From Candidatus Zixiibacteriota bacterium (GTDB lineage: Bacteria > Zixibacteria > MSB-5A5 > DG-27), in assembly GCA_030605835.1 (NCBI GenBank), contig JAUWHO010000021.1, forward strand, positions 1 through 64,000: DNA of 64,000 bases, given 5' to 3'. The number at the start of each line of letters is the position of its first letter. The first letter of the stretch is position 1. The notes beneath the pieces are model-generated. The model was not told the DNA's origin, did not search any database, and saw nothing but the letters and a program-made list of their open reading frames with translations. Shown piece after piece: positions 49,274 through 58,337 of this stretch. Both the position numbers and the translations under genes were made by a program.

Positions 49274-51124
49274 TCAATCATGTTCTTTGACATATTCCTT
49301 TGGGATACTATCAAGAAATTCTGATCTACCGTTAAGTGCAACCTTCGTGATGTTTCTATCTCTCTGTCTAGAATGTAGCAAGTACAGACCTTTCTTTGCT
49401 CTTGTCATAGAAACATACAAGAGTCTGCTGTCTTCGGCCTTATGTTCACCGGTCGTTTTCACTCGAGGTAAAATATTATTTTCTAAACCGACAATAAAGA
49501 CATAATATGCTTGTAGTCCTTTTGCCTTCCTCATTGTCAAAATTCTAACACTGCTATCTCCGCCTGCCATACTCAAGCCTTCAATTTCTTCAATTAGGGA
49601 ATTTACTTCTTCCGAAAAAACAGATATATTTTGCCAAACCTTTAGTTTCTCGATCATCTTTGGAAGGAAAGTAGAAATGTCGTTGGCTTTGTATGATTGC
49701 TTTAATTCCAATAGTATTTGTACCAGCTTTTCGAATAAGGGGTCATTCTTAAGACTTTTGATTTTTAAATATAGAGTATTTCCTTCTTTAACCTGAAGCC
49801 AGAGATTACTAATCTCCTTAAGAGCATTCTCTCTTTTAGCCCGGCTGTCTTCTTTCCCCACAGAATCTGTCTGTTTGGCAGGTATATCCGATATTCCCTT
49901 ATCAATAATCTGTTGTAGAAGTATTCGTAACAGAAAATTATCGCTTGGGTTCTTTAGCCACTCCAATAGTAGATTTATTAAATACACATTTGTTTTTTTT
50001 ATATCATAATCACATATGAAATCAACGAACCGCTTCTTTAACGCGCGCTTTAATGGAAATGAATAGTCTACAGACGGAACTAATATCAACACTTCATAAG
50101 AAGGGCCGAGCTCTTTAATCTCCCTAGCTATGAAATCTGCCTCGATATTTTGATGCTCAAAACCGTGGATTTTTATGTAAACATCTGAGTCTTCTGTAAA
50201 CTTGATTTGGCTTAATAAGTCTTCATAACCACCATTGTACTTCTGAGCCATGCGAAAAGCGCCTTTGAATATATTGGAGGGACACCTACGACTTATGGTT
50301 AGAGGCCGAACAATGCAGTGAGGACCGTAATCTTTTTCAAAATCTCTTATGTATTTAGGATCACCTCCTCTAAATCCGTATATACTCTGATAATCATCTC
50401 CAACAACGAAAAGGTTCCTGGGCTTATCTCCACTCAATAGCTTTATCAACTCCCATTGAGCATGATTGATATCTTGATACTCGTCCACTAGTAGATATTT
50501 GGCCTTTTGTCTTTCTCTTTGTAAGATCGTTCCATCTTCTCTAAGAAGCTTGCAAGGTAGTAGAAGTTGATCGTCGTGGTCAATACGGCCGAATTTTCTT
50601 AGAGTTTTTTCATATTCATCGCAAATCTTACATTTTAAACCGTCGTTTTTGCTGCAATAACCATTCTGTCTACAAGTCATTGTCTCTTGTGCATCTTTCC
50701 TGTTAGCGCCAACTATTTGAGCGCAATCAGCAAGTAATATCTGTCTCAAATAGCCTGAAGATAGCACTTCGAATTTCCGATTCAAACCGAACTTTGAGTA
50801 GTTATCCCTTATAATCCTATTGCCAAGTTTATGCATGGTGCAGATAACAGAAGGTTGTAAGCTTTGCTCAACATATATGTCTTTCTGGTCTTGTAAGCTA
50901 ATTCTCTTTCTCATATTATTGGCGGCTTCATTAGTAAAAGTTATAACCATAATCTGACTAGGATCTACTTTCTTTTGGTACACTAGATGCTTCATTTTGT
51001 ATGCTAGTGCATACGTCTTTCCCATCCCTGGACCAGCTAAGACTAACAGCGGCTTATCAATCTGTACCAATTCATCCAATATCTTCTTGGACAACTCATT
51101 CAACTCTTTCATCTCACGCACCAT
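49274..51124 (-). CDS. UvrD/Rep-like helicase, AT-rich, probably acquired
   Basis: SF1A helicase of 616 aa. Walker A V-L-A-G-P-G-M-G-K-T (about 28-37), motif Ia I-T-F-T-N-E-A-A, Walker B L-V-D-E-Y-Q-D, V-V-G-D-D-Y-Q-S-I-Y-G-F-R-G (motif III), and M-R-K-A-K-G-L-Q (motif V) and VSMTRAKKGLYLL (motif VI) near the end. Between motifs Ia and II is a cysteine cluster C-x5-C-x7-C-x2-C (about 149-166), possibly zinc or iron-sulfur. Codon use and base composition are clearly AT-richer than all neighbours, and the gene interrupts ferredoxin/miaB, so transfer is likely. It could be a stand-alone repair helicase or a defence component; no partner gene is visible. Confidence 0.87.
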   Translation of the reverse strand: MVREMKELNELSKKILDELVQIDKPLLVLAGPGMGKTYALAYKMKHLVYQKKVDPSQIMVITFTNEAANNMRKRISLQDQKDIYVEQSLQPSVICTMHKLGNRIIRDNYSKFGLNRKFEVLSSGYLRQILLADCAQIVGANRKDAQETMTCRQNGYCSKNDGLKCKICDEYEKTLRKFGRIDHDDQLLLPCKLLREDGTILQRERQKAKYLLVDEYQDINHAQWELIKLLSGDKPRNLFVVGDDYQSIYGFRGGDPKYIRDFEKDYGPHCIVRPLTISRRCPSNIFKGAFRMAQKYNGGYEDLLSQIKFTEDSDVYIKIHGFEHQNIEADFIAREIKELGPSYEVLILVPSVDYSFPLKRALKKRFVDFICDYDIKKTNVYLINLLLEWLKNPSDNFLLRILLQQIIDKGISDIPAKQTDSVGKEDSRAKRENALKEISNLWLQVKEGNTLYLKIKSLKNDPLFEKLVQILLELKQSYKANDISTFLPKMIEKLKVWQNISVFSEEVNSLIEEIEGLSMAGGDSSVRILTMRKAKGLQAYYVFIVGLENNILPRVKTTGEHKAEDSRLLYVSMTRAKKGLYLLHSRQRDRNITKVALNGRSEFLDSIPKEYVKEHD

Positions 51125-51205
51125 TCAACTTTTCTGTGATAATCTTATAGGTCATGTCGATTTGCCTAGGAATATGCGCCTCAGAACTCAGCTTCGCTAA
51201 GCGGA

Positions 51206-52522
51206 TTAGCTCACAAACTCGCCGAAAAGGGTCTTGCTGCTGCAGGAGGTGATCCTCACGCGGCACAGTTTGCCCAAAAGGCTCTCTCTGTCAGCTGAAA
51301 AAAGCACCGTCTTGCCGCCTCGGCTCTTCCCCCTCCACCTATCCTGCTGGCGTCTGCTGTGACCCTCAACCAAAACCTCCTGAGCGGTCCCCGCCAATTC
51401 CCGATTTTTCATCTCGGAAATTTTCCGCTGCAAAGCTATCAGACGGCTCAGTCTCTCTATTTTGACTTCTTCGGGCACATCGTCGTCAAACCCCGCCGCC
51501 ACCGTCCCGGCGCGAGGGGACTATCTGAAGGTGAAGGAGGCATCGAAGCCGACCCTCTCGACCGCCTCCAATGTCCTCGCGAAGTCTGTCTCCCTCTCCC
51601 CGGGAAAGCCAACAATCAGGTCCGTGGTAATACCGAGGCCTGGAATTCTCCCGCGGGCGCCCTCCACCTTCTGGACATACTCCTCCACGGTGTAATTCCG
51701 GTTCATTCTCCCCAGGATCTGATTGGAGCCGGACTGCAAAGGTAAGTGAAGATGCTCGCAGAGCTGGGGCAGATCGGCCATTTTTTCCAGCAATTTCTCT
51801 CCGAGGTCTTTAGGATGGGAGGTGGTGAAGCGGACTCTTTCGAGTCCGGGGAGGCTGCAGACTCTCTCCAGAAGGTCGGGGAAATCGATCTCACCATCGG
51901 AGTAGGAGTTGACATTCTGCCCTATGAGGGTGATCTGTTTTGTTCCCCGGGTCACTAAAGCCTCAACCTCTTCAAGGATTTGAGGGTGGGGGCGACATCT
52001 GAGGGGACCGCGCAAATAGGGGACGATACAATACGAACAGAAGTTGTCGCAACCCCTGGTGATGGCGACGAAACTGGCGAGTGCTTTTGCGCCAAACGGA
52101 GCCAACTTTGTCGCCAAGTCTCCGAAATCCCTTCCGGAAAGCCTGAGTTTCACCCTTTCGCCTGAATCCCCGGATTCGATGATCTCAGGCAGGGAGAAGA
52201 TCTCCTCGGTGCCCAAGACCAAGTCGACGAGGGGAAACCGCCTTAAAAGCTCCTCTCCAAGACGCTGCGCCATACAGCCGACCACCGCAATCCTCACTTC
52301 CGGGTTCAGCCTCTTTAAGTGAGCGACTCCGCTCAGATGACCGTAAACTCTAGTTTCGGCTTTTTGGCGAACAGAGCAAGTGTTGAAGAGAACCAGACTA
52401 GCCTCTTCACTTTTGTCAACTGGAGTCCATCCAGATGAGATAAGCAGGTCCGTCAGAAGTCGGGAATCGTATTCGTTCATCTGACAGCCGAAAGTCCGAA
52501 TGTAGAAGCGTTTAGCCTCCAT
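51206..52522 (-). pseudogene. miaB: MiaB tRNA methylthiotransferase with in-frame TAG
   Basis: Methylthiolates i6A37 of tRNA. The frame is collinear over 439 codons: UPF0004 domain (T-F-G-C-Q-M-N and two more Cys), radical-SAM C-x3-C-x2-C (T-R-G-C-D-N-F-C-S-Y-C), the F-T-F-R block, then a C-terminal TRAM domain ending E-F-V-S. A single TAG (51521-51523) replaces the Tyr of the conserved F-T-F-[K/R]-Y-S-x-R-x-G-T motif, and the frame continues with S-P-R-A-G-T. The upstream part (333 aa) lacks TRAM. This is a nonsense mutation, an error or readthrough. TAG is an ordinary stop elsewhere in this window. The start overlaps mtaB by 11 bp. Confidence 0.9.
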
Positions 52523-53852
52523 CCCGCACCACCTCGCCCAACAGCTCCCCGTCCAGCAACCGCTGAGCGTTGACCTTGACGATCTGCCTCTTCAAATCGT
52601 CCGACCCCTCCAGGACCACTCGAAGATAGTTTTCGGAAATACCGGTCAGAAGGCTGGTTTGCCGGTGCCGACGGGATTCGATTAAAACCTCCAGCTCCCG
52701 ACCCCGGAACCGAAGAAGATGTTCCCTCCTCTTGGACCGCCCCAGCGCAATCAATTCTCGACTGCGCCCCGATTTCTCCTCCGGCGTCACTTTATTCTCG
52801 AAAGCCGAAGCCGCCGTTCCGGGACGGTCGGAGTAACTGAAGACATGCAGATAAGCCAGAGGGCTTCTCTTCACAAAGGAAAGAGTGTTGAGGAACTGCT
52901 CCTTCGTCTCTCCGGGGAAACCAACGATGAAGTCGGCACCCAGGGTGATCCCGGGAACCTTCGCCACTATCGCCTCCAAGAGCTCCCCCAGGAACTGAGG
53001 GGTATAATGACGGTTCATCGCCTCTATCACCTTCCCGTCAGCGGATTGAATGGCGAGGTGCAGATGTGGACAGAGATTTCGGTGAGCGGACAATAACTGG
53101 AGGAGCTCTCCGCTTACCTCCTGCGGCTCGATGGAGGAGAGACGGAAACGGACCAGAGGATTTCTGCTCAACAGCTTCTCCAGCAGGCGGGTCAGATTCA
53201 GCTTTTCATCCCTATAACGTCCGATATGGATTCCCGTCAGAACTATCTCTCTGTAACCTGAATCTGCCAATCTCCCCGCCTCTTCCAGCACCAGCTCAAA
53301 GGGCTTGCTGACCTCGGAGCCTCGCGCCCTCGGGATGATACAGTATGAGCAACTGAAATTGCAGCCGTCCTGGATTTTTATGAAAGCCCGGGTATAGCCG
53401 CGCATCCCCGATATCGGAAGTGAGACCATTGAAGTGCGATTCCTCCGCGGCGGTGATGGAATCGACCTGGTTGGTTCCCACCCCATCCGCGATGACTCTT
53501 CCACTATCTGTGCCAAGCGGTCCTTGTGGTCGTTTCCCACCACCAGGTCAACTCCCCGAAGCGATGATAGTCTATGAGGGGCGACCTCGGCGTAACAGCC
53601 GGTGACCACGATCAGGGGAGAACCGTTGGCGCCGGTTCGGCTCTCCTCGGTGAGTCTTCGGGCTCGGGAGACCGCCTGTCTGGAGCTGTAATCGGCTCTG
53701 GCGGTAACGGTGCAGGTGTTTATCACATAAACGTCAGCTTTCTCCCCGAAGCCGACCCACCGATAGCCACGTCTCAGGAACTGCTCTCCGATCAGCTGGG
53801 TTTCGTATTGATTCAGCTTGCAGCCGATGGTTTTTATGGCCACCGTTTTCAT
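52512..53852 (-). CDS. mtaB: MtaB tRNA t6A37 methylthiotransferase
   Basis: Radical-SAM enzyme of about 446 aa: UPF0004 domain (K-T-I-G-C-K-L-N-Q-Y-E, then two Cys), radical SAM C-x3-C-x2-C (Q-D-G-C-N-F-S-C-S-Y-C), F-I-V-G-F-P-G-E, H-V-F-S-Y-S-D-R-P-G-T and a TRAM domain. The K-x-N-Q-Y-E-T and S-Y-S-D-R-P-G-T motifs mark MtaB rather than MiaB. Start chosen at the ATG of M-K-T-V-A-I-K-T; no ribosome site is visible, so it may be leaderless or start at 53888. It heads the miaB pair. Confidence 0.9.
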   Translation of the reverse strand: MKTVAIKTIGCKLNQYETQLIGEQFLRRGYRWVGFGEKADVYVINTCTVTARADYSSRQAVSRARRLTEESRTGANGSPLIVVTGCYAEVAPHRLSSLRGVDLVVGNDHKDRLAQIVEESSRMGWEPTRSIPSPPRRNRTSMVSLPISGMRGYTRAFIKIQDGCNFSCSYCIIPRARGSEVSKPFELVLEEAGRLADSGYREIVLTGIHIGRYRDEKLNLTRLLEKLLSRNPLVRFRLSSIEPQEVSGELLQLLSAHRNLCPHLHLAIQSADGKVIEAMNRHYTPQFLGELLEAIVAKVPGITLGADFIVGFPGETKEQFLNTLSFVKRSPLAYLHVFSYSDRPGTAASAFENKVTPEEKSGRSRELIALGRSKRREHLLRFRGRELEVLIESRRHRQTSLLTGISENYLRVVLEGSDDLKRQIVKVNAQRLLDGELLGEVVRDGG

Positions 53853-53902
53853 CAGTTCATTTTTAACTACCATCAACGTCAAAGTCAATCTGTATTCACG
53901 AG

Positions 53903-53946
53903 AAAAGCCCGCCGGTCGCCGGAGGCGACCCGTATGCGAGGCGGGC
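53903..53946 (-). terminator. Terminator after rpsA built around a palindromic core
   Basis: On the minus strand GCCCGCC pairs with GGCGGGC and is followed by TTTTCTC. The loop contains GGTCGCCTCCGGCGACC (53914-53930), the trinucleotide-loop core also found at 24493 and, with a changed loop, 11661. Confidence 0.75.
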
Positions 53947-53977
53947 CGTTAATTCTCCAAAAGGGAGTAATTCTCCC

Positions 53978-56017
53978 CTATTTCGCTCCCTCTTCGGGCG
54001 GAGACTCCCCCTCTTCCTTTGGGGATTCATCGGGTGAGGGTGTTTCTTCCTGAGCTTCGCCGGTCTTTTCCTGGGGGCTCTCTTCAGCCGGCGCTGGAGG
54101 CGTCTCCTGTGGCCTGGGGATGATTTCGGGGACTTCCTCCACCACATCCCTGACCTTGATGGTGCGAGTGGGATGCTTGGCCACGAAGGCCTCCAACTCG
54201 TCCTTCTCCTTGGTGCGATAATAGGCGCTCACCGACAGGATGATTCTTCTGCTATTCCTGTCGAACTCTATAACCCTCAAAGGGAGCTCCTCCCCCTCGA
54301 CAAAAGCCTCCACCGGTTTGGTGATATCGGGCTTTCCCAGCTGATTCAGGGGGACGAATCCCTCCAGTCCTCCCTTCAGCTCCATAGTTACGCCCTTGTC
54401 CAGAAGGGCTGTGACTTTCCCACGGGTTTCGGAACCAACGGCATAATCCTTGGAGAATTGGGGCCAGGGGTCATCCTGCAACTGTTTGTGACCCAGGGAA
54501 ATGCGGCGATTTTCTCGGTCTATGCCCAGGATCATCACCTCGATGGTACCCCCCTTCTTCAAAACCTCCGAGGGATGGCTGATGCGGCGAGTCCAGGAGA
54601 GGTCTGAGATGTGAACCAGACCATCTATCCCCTCCTCGATCTCCACGAAAGCACCGAAGGCGGTTAAGTTTCTCACCTTCCCCATCACTCGGGTGCCGAC
54701 CGGATATTTTACCTCCAGGGTCAACCATGGGTCCGGCTCCATCTGCTTGAGACCCAGTGAGATCTTCTCGTTCTGCTTGTCAACGGAGAGGACCACAGTT
54801 TCCACCGTCTCGCCAACGTTTAAGATCTTGGATGGATGTTTTATGTGCTGAGTCCAAGACATCTCAGAGATATGGATTAGTCCCTCAACCCCTTTCTCCA
54901 ATTCCACAAAGGCGCCATAGTCGGTGAGGGAGACGATCTTGCCCTTGATTTTCTTGCCGACCGGATATTTCTCTTCGACGTCGTCCCAGGGATAGGGGGT
55001 GAGCTGTTTTAAGCCCAGGGAGATTCGACCGGTTTCCTTGTCGAAGTCTAAGATCTTTATCGTCATCTCCTCCCCTATTGAGACCACCTCGGAGGGATGA
55101 TTGACCCTCCCCCAGGACATGTCGGTGATGTGCAGAAGACCGTCCACCCCTCCCAGATCGATGAAGACCCCGAAGTCGGTTACGTTCTTGACCACTCCCG
55201 TCCGCTCCTGGCCAGGCTCTATCTCTGCCAGAAGCTGCTGGCGCATCTTCGACCGCTCCTCCTCCAGAACCACCCGCCGTGAGACCACGATGTTGCGTCG
55301 GGACCTGTTGACCTTGATGATTTTCAGCTCCATGGTCTGTCCCAAAATCTGGTCGAAGTTGGGGACCTGCCTCAAGGATATCTGAGAACCGGGTAGAAAG
55401 GCATCGACTCCCTGAATGTCCACCACCATCCCTCCCTTGATGCGGCGCACCAGCTTGCCGGTGACCAACTCCCCCTTCTCGTGAGCCTCCCGGATCTCTT
55501 CCCAGACCCGCATGAAGTCGGCTTTCTGCTTGGAGAGCACCAGCTGCCCGTCCTGGTCCTCCACCGCCTCTAAGTAGACTTCGACCTTGTCCCCGACGAC
55601 GATGTTTCCACCCTCCGGGAACTCGCTGATCGGAATGATCCCCTCGGACTTGAAACCGACATCCACGATGACATCATCTTTGGTGACCGCGATGATCTTT
55701 CCCTTGACCACCTCCCCCTCCTTGATATCTTTGAGGGTGCTGTCGTAAACCGTCAGCATCTGCTCAAACTCGTTGGGGCTGTATGTATCCTCGATGCTTT
55801 TGATCTTGATTTCGGGGAAGGGCATCTCCGGGCTCTTGGCTGTGACTTCCTCCTCCGAAGAAGACGAAGGGGAGGCTCGATCGCCGCCTTCGGCTTGTGG
55901 GGACAGTTCCTCTTCCCTGTCATTAGCAGTTTGAGATCGGCTAACACCTCCTTTCGCTCTCTTCTCCGTGGCCTCGGCCTCACCACCGGGGCCAATTAAG
56001 TCTTCAAATTCTGGCAT
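53978..56017 (-). CDS. rpsA: 30S ribosomal protein S1
   Basis: About 679 aa from the ATG at 56017, which has GGAGG 8 nt upstream. An acidic N-terminal extension (about 1-75) precedes six S1 domains (about 90-160, 180-245, 265-335, 350-420, 435-505, 520-590), for example GVVKNVTDFGVFIDLGGVDG and GKIVSLTDYGAFVELEKGVEG. A Pro/Glu-rich acidic tail of about 50 residues follows. S1 binds mRNA at the 30S platform. Part of the cluster cmk-plsC-ispH-rpsA, an order also known from other phyla. Confidence 0.95.
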   Translation of the reverse strand: MPEFEDLIGPGGEAEATEKRAKGGVSRSQTANDREEELSPQAEGGDRASPSSSSEEEVTAKSPEMPFPEIKIKSIEDTYSPNEFEQMLTVYDSTLKDIKEGEVVKGKIIAVTKDDVIVDVGFKSEGIIPISEFPEGGNIVVGDKVEVYLEAVEDQDGQLVLSKQKADFMRVWEEIREAHEKGELVTGKLVRRIKGGMVVDIQGVDAFLPGSQISLRQVPNFDQILGQTMELKIIKVNRSRRNIVVSRRVVLEEERSKMRQQLLAEIEPGQERTGVVKNVTDFGVFIDLGGVDGLLHITDMSWGRVNHPSEVVSIGEEMTIKILDFDKETGRISLGLKQLTPYPWDDVEEKYPVGKKIKGKIVSLTDYGAFVELEKGVEGLIHISEMSWTQHIKHPSKILNVGETVETVVLSVDKQNEKISLGLKQMEPDPWLTLEVKYPVGTRVMGKVRNLTAFGAFVEIEEGIDGLVHISDLSWTRRISHPSEVLKKGGTIEVMILGIDRENRRISLGHKQLQDDPWPQFSKDYAVGSETRGKVTALLDKGVTMELKGGLEGFVPLNQLGKPDITKPVEAFVEGEELPLRVIEFDRNSRRIILSVSAYYRTKEKDELEAFVAKHPTRTIKVRDVVEEVPEIIPRPQETPPAPAEESPQEKTGEAQEETPSPDESPKEEGESPPEEGAK

Positions 56018-56048
56018 TAAGTCTACCTCCAATATGTTTAACCGGATT

Positions 56049-56963
56049 TCAGTTTCTCTCTCTGGTTACGGTCTCTTCTTTAGGGCTGCGGGATTTGCCA
56101 ATGGATCTGAGTCTGTCCAACACCTCCTCGATCACCCAGCCGGGAGTGGAACTGCCGGCGGTGACCCCCACCCTCTTCGCCCCCCGGAACCACTCCAGCT
56201 CCAGCTCGGAGGCGGTCTCGATGTGGTGCGAGGGGTGACCGCAGGTTGCACACAACTTCGCCAGTCGGGTGGTGTTGGCAGAATTCCTGCCCCCAACCAC
56301 GATCATCAGATCGACCCTCCTGGCAAGCTCCAATGCCGCCTTCTGGGTCTCGGCAGTGGCGTTACAGATGGTGTTGAAGATCCTCAGCTCCTTGGTGGTA
56401 GCCAATAGATGACCCACCACCTGTTTGAAGTTCTCGATGTTGAGGGTGGTTTGGGCGACAACTCCCACCTTGGCTCCCAGATCCAATTCCGGCAGACTCT
56501 GGTTGGGGTTGATGACTACGGCCTCGTCCCCAGCATAGCCGACTATAGCCCGAACCTCCGGATGCTCCGCCTGACCCAGCACCACCACTCTGTACCCCTC
56601 CTCATAGAGAAGCTTGGCTTTCTCCTGGGTTTTTTTGACGAAGGGACAGGTGGCGTCGATGATCTCGATCTTGGAGGGGTTGATCCCCTTGAGAAGCCCG
56701 GGGTGAATTCCGTGGGACCTGAGAATCAAGACCCCGCTGTCGAGTTCGGCCACATCGTTTATGATCTCCAAGCCCTCCCTTCTCAGGCTCTCCACCGCCT
56801 GGGGATTGTGGATTAGGGGGCCATAGGTATAGACCTTCCCCTTTCGGGAAACAGCAGCTTCCGAGGCCATGTTTATGGCCCTCTTCACCCCGAAGCAGAA
56901 GCCCGCCTTATCCGCTAGTATTACCTCCAAACCTCTTTTCCTCTCACGACGAAGCTGCACCAA
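56049..56963 (-). CDS. ispH: 4-hydroxy-3-methylbut-2-enyl diphosphate reductase
   Basis: Last step of the MEP isoprenoid pathway. The three cluster cysteines are in A-G-F-C-F-G-V-K-R-A, D-A-T-C-P-F-V and T-I-C-N-A-T-A-E-T-Q; conserved His residues are in S-H-G-I-H-P and Q-A-E-H-P-E. The annotated start overlaps plsC by 20 bp; a TTG at 56940 (L-E-V-I-L-A) with GAGAGG upstream fits the family's usual N-terminus better. It supplies precursors used by the two prenyl synthases in this window. Confidence 0.94.
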   Translation of the reverse strand: MVQLRRERKRGLEVILADKAGFCFGVKRAINMASEAAVSRKGKVYTYGPLIHNPQAVESLRREGLEIINDVAELDSGVLILRSHGIHPGLLKGINPSKIEIIDATCPFVKKTQEKAKLLYEEGYRVVVLGQAEHPEVRAIVGYAGDEAVVINPNQSLPELDLGAKVGVVAQTTLNIENFKQVVGHLLATTKELRIFNTICNATAETQKAALELARRVDLMIVVGGRNSANTTRLAKLCATCGHPSHHIETASELELEWFRGAKRVGVTAGSSTPGWVIEEVLDRLRSIGKSRSPKEETVTRERN

Positions 56964-57567
56964 CGGTTCCGGAGAGCATCTGGATCCTGTTCATGGTCTC
57001 TCCGGCGATCTTCCGGTAACCCTCCTTGTTGCTGGGGATATCCGACAGCCAACCGGAATCGATCGGCTCCCCGAATCTCACCTTCATCTTGCGGCGCGTG
57101 AAAATCGACCTCACGTAAGTCTTAGTGTTTTCCAAATAGACTGGGACTATAGGAACCCTGGCCTTCTGGGCAAGCAGCCCCACGCCCAGGTACGCCTCCC
57201 GAATCATCCCCTCCGGGCCGCGGGAGCCCTCCGGAAAGATCACCAGACAGCCTCCGGACTTGAGGACCTCAAGAGATTCCCTTATGGCTCTGCGGTCGTA
57301 GCCTTCCCGGTCGACCGGGATGGCATTGAGCATCCTGAATAGGGCTGCGCTGAGCCGGTTCCCGAAAAGCTCCACCTTGGCGAGAAAATGAGCTTTCCTG
57401 GGGAGGTGGAACCACAAAAGGGGAGGGTCGAAAAAGGAGAGATGATTGGCGGCGACAATCATCCCCCCTCCCGGGGGCACGAACTCTTCACCTCTAACCT
57501 CCAGATTCCAGATCAATTTAGATGCGTAATGGCCAAAAAGCCACAACAACCGATAAAGAATTGGCAT
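56944..57567 (-). CDS. plsC: 1-acyl-sn-glycerol-3-phosphate acyltransferase
   Basis: Protein of 207 aa with an N-terminal hydrophobic segment, catalytic N-H-L-S-F-F-D (HX4D, about 38-44), I-P-V-D-R (motif II), F-P-E-G-S-R-G (motif III) and I-V-P-V-Y-L (motif IV). Makes phosphatidic acid. It lies 14 bp after cmk and overlaps the ispH start. Confidence 0.93.
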   Translation of the reverse strand: MPILYRLLWLFGHYASKLIWNLEVRGEEFVPPGGGMIVAANHLSFFDPPLLWFHLPRKAHFLAKVELFGNRLSAALFRMLNAIPVDREGYDRRAIRESLEVLKSGGCLVIFPEGSRGPEGMIREAYLGVGLLAQKARVPIVPVYLENTKTYVRSIFTRRKMKVRFGEPIDSGWLSDIPSNKEGYRKIAGETMNRIQMLSGTVGAASS

Positions 57568-57580
57568 TTCAGCGTATGTC

Positions 57581-58300
57581 TCAGGTCACCTCCAAATCGC
57601 TGTTCAGACATCTCAGGACCTCTTCCACCTGCTCCTGGATGGTCAAGTTTGTGGTGTCAACAACCACTGCCTCCTCGGCTTCCAGAAGGGGTGAATTCTC
57701 CCTGTTAGAATCGATCTCATCTCTTTTGGAGAGGTTCTCCCGGATTTCGTCCGGAGAGCGGCTTATCCCTTGAGACTCAAGCTCCAGATACCTCCTTTTG
57801 GTCCTTTCCTTCAGATCGCAGGTCAAAAAGATCTTCACCTCCGCCCCCGGAAAGACCACCGTCCCTATGTCCCGACCTTCGGCCACAATCCCCCCCTCTT
57901 TTCCGCCGGAGGCGGATCCGACTATGTCGGAAGCGAACTCTCTCTGCAGAGCCACCATCGCTCCCCTCACCCCGGGGTAGGCGGAGACCTTGGAGACGGA
58001 ATCGCTGACCTCCGGCGAGCGGATCTGGGAGGTTACTTCCTCACCGTTCAAGAAAACCATCGGCTGTTCATTTTCGAAATTCATTCTGAGGGTCGAATCC
58101 CTGGCCAGCTTCTCTAAGGCCTTCTCGTCATCAAGATCGACCCCGGCTCTTAAGGCCTTAAGGGTTATGGCTCGATACATCGCTCCGGTGTCCAGGTAGA
58201 GGTAACCCAACCTCCCGGCCACCAGGCGTGCAGTGGTGCTCTTGCCGGAGCTGGCGGGTCCGTCGATGGCGATTATTCTAACCTTTTCTCTCTTCAGCAT
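57581..58300 (-). CDS. cmk: Cytidylate kinase with palindrome-encoded insertion
   Basis: Phosphorylates CMP/dCMP. The 239-aa protein has P-loop I-D-G-P-A-S-S-G-K-S-T-T (about 11-22), Y-L-D-T-G-A-M-Y-R, and the V-A-E-G-R-D-I-G-T-V-V-F-P block (about 139-151). Between the conserved helix ending L-Q-R-E-F-A and G-G-I-V-A-E-G-R-D lie residues SDIVGSASGGKE, absent from standard Cmk and encoded by a double-hairpin palindrome (57903-57931). First of the cmk-plsC-ispH-rpsA run. Confidence 0.93.
   Translation of the reverse strand: MLKREKVRIIAIDGPASSGKSTTARLVAGRLGYLYLDTGAMYRAITLKALRAGVDLDDEKALEKLARDSTLRMNFENEQPMVFLNGEEVTSQIRSPEVSDSVSKVSAYPGVRGAMVALQREFASDIVGSASGGKEGGIVAEGRDIGTVVFPGAEVKIFLTCDLKERTKRRYLELESQGISRSPDEIRENLSKRDEIDSNRENSPLLEAEEAVVVDTTNLTIQEQVEEVLRCLNSDLEVT
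57903..57931 (+). repeat. Intragenic double-hairpin palindrome (copy 3)
   Basis: CCGCC-gga-GGCGG, A, TCCGAC-tat-GTCGGA. Its last 16 bp match copy 2 in the permease-HflK gene exactly; the first hairpin matches the core of the intergenic element at 11497. Confidence 0.87.
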
Positions 58301-58337
58301 AAAATCTTAAATATACAGCACTATCTTCTTTTTCCAA

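Noticed and set aside
51521-51523. TAG read as pyrrolysine or reassigned codon in miaB
   Set aside because: TAG ends GT2, pilQ, tmk and other genes here, and the site needs Tyr; no pyl genes are seen.
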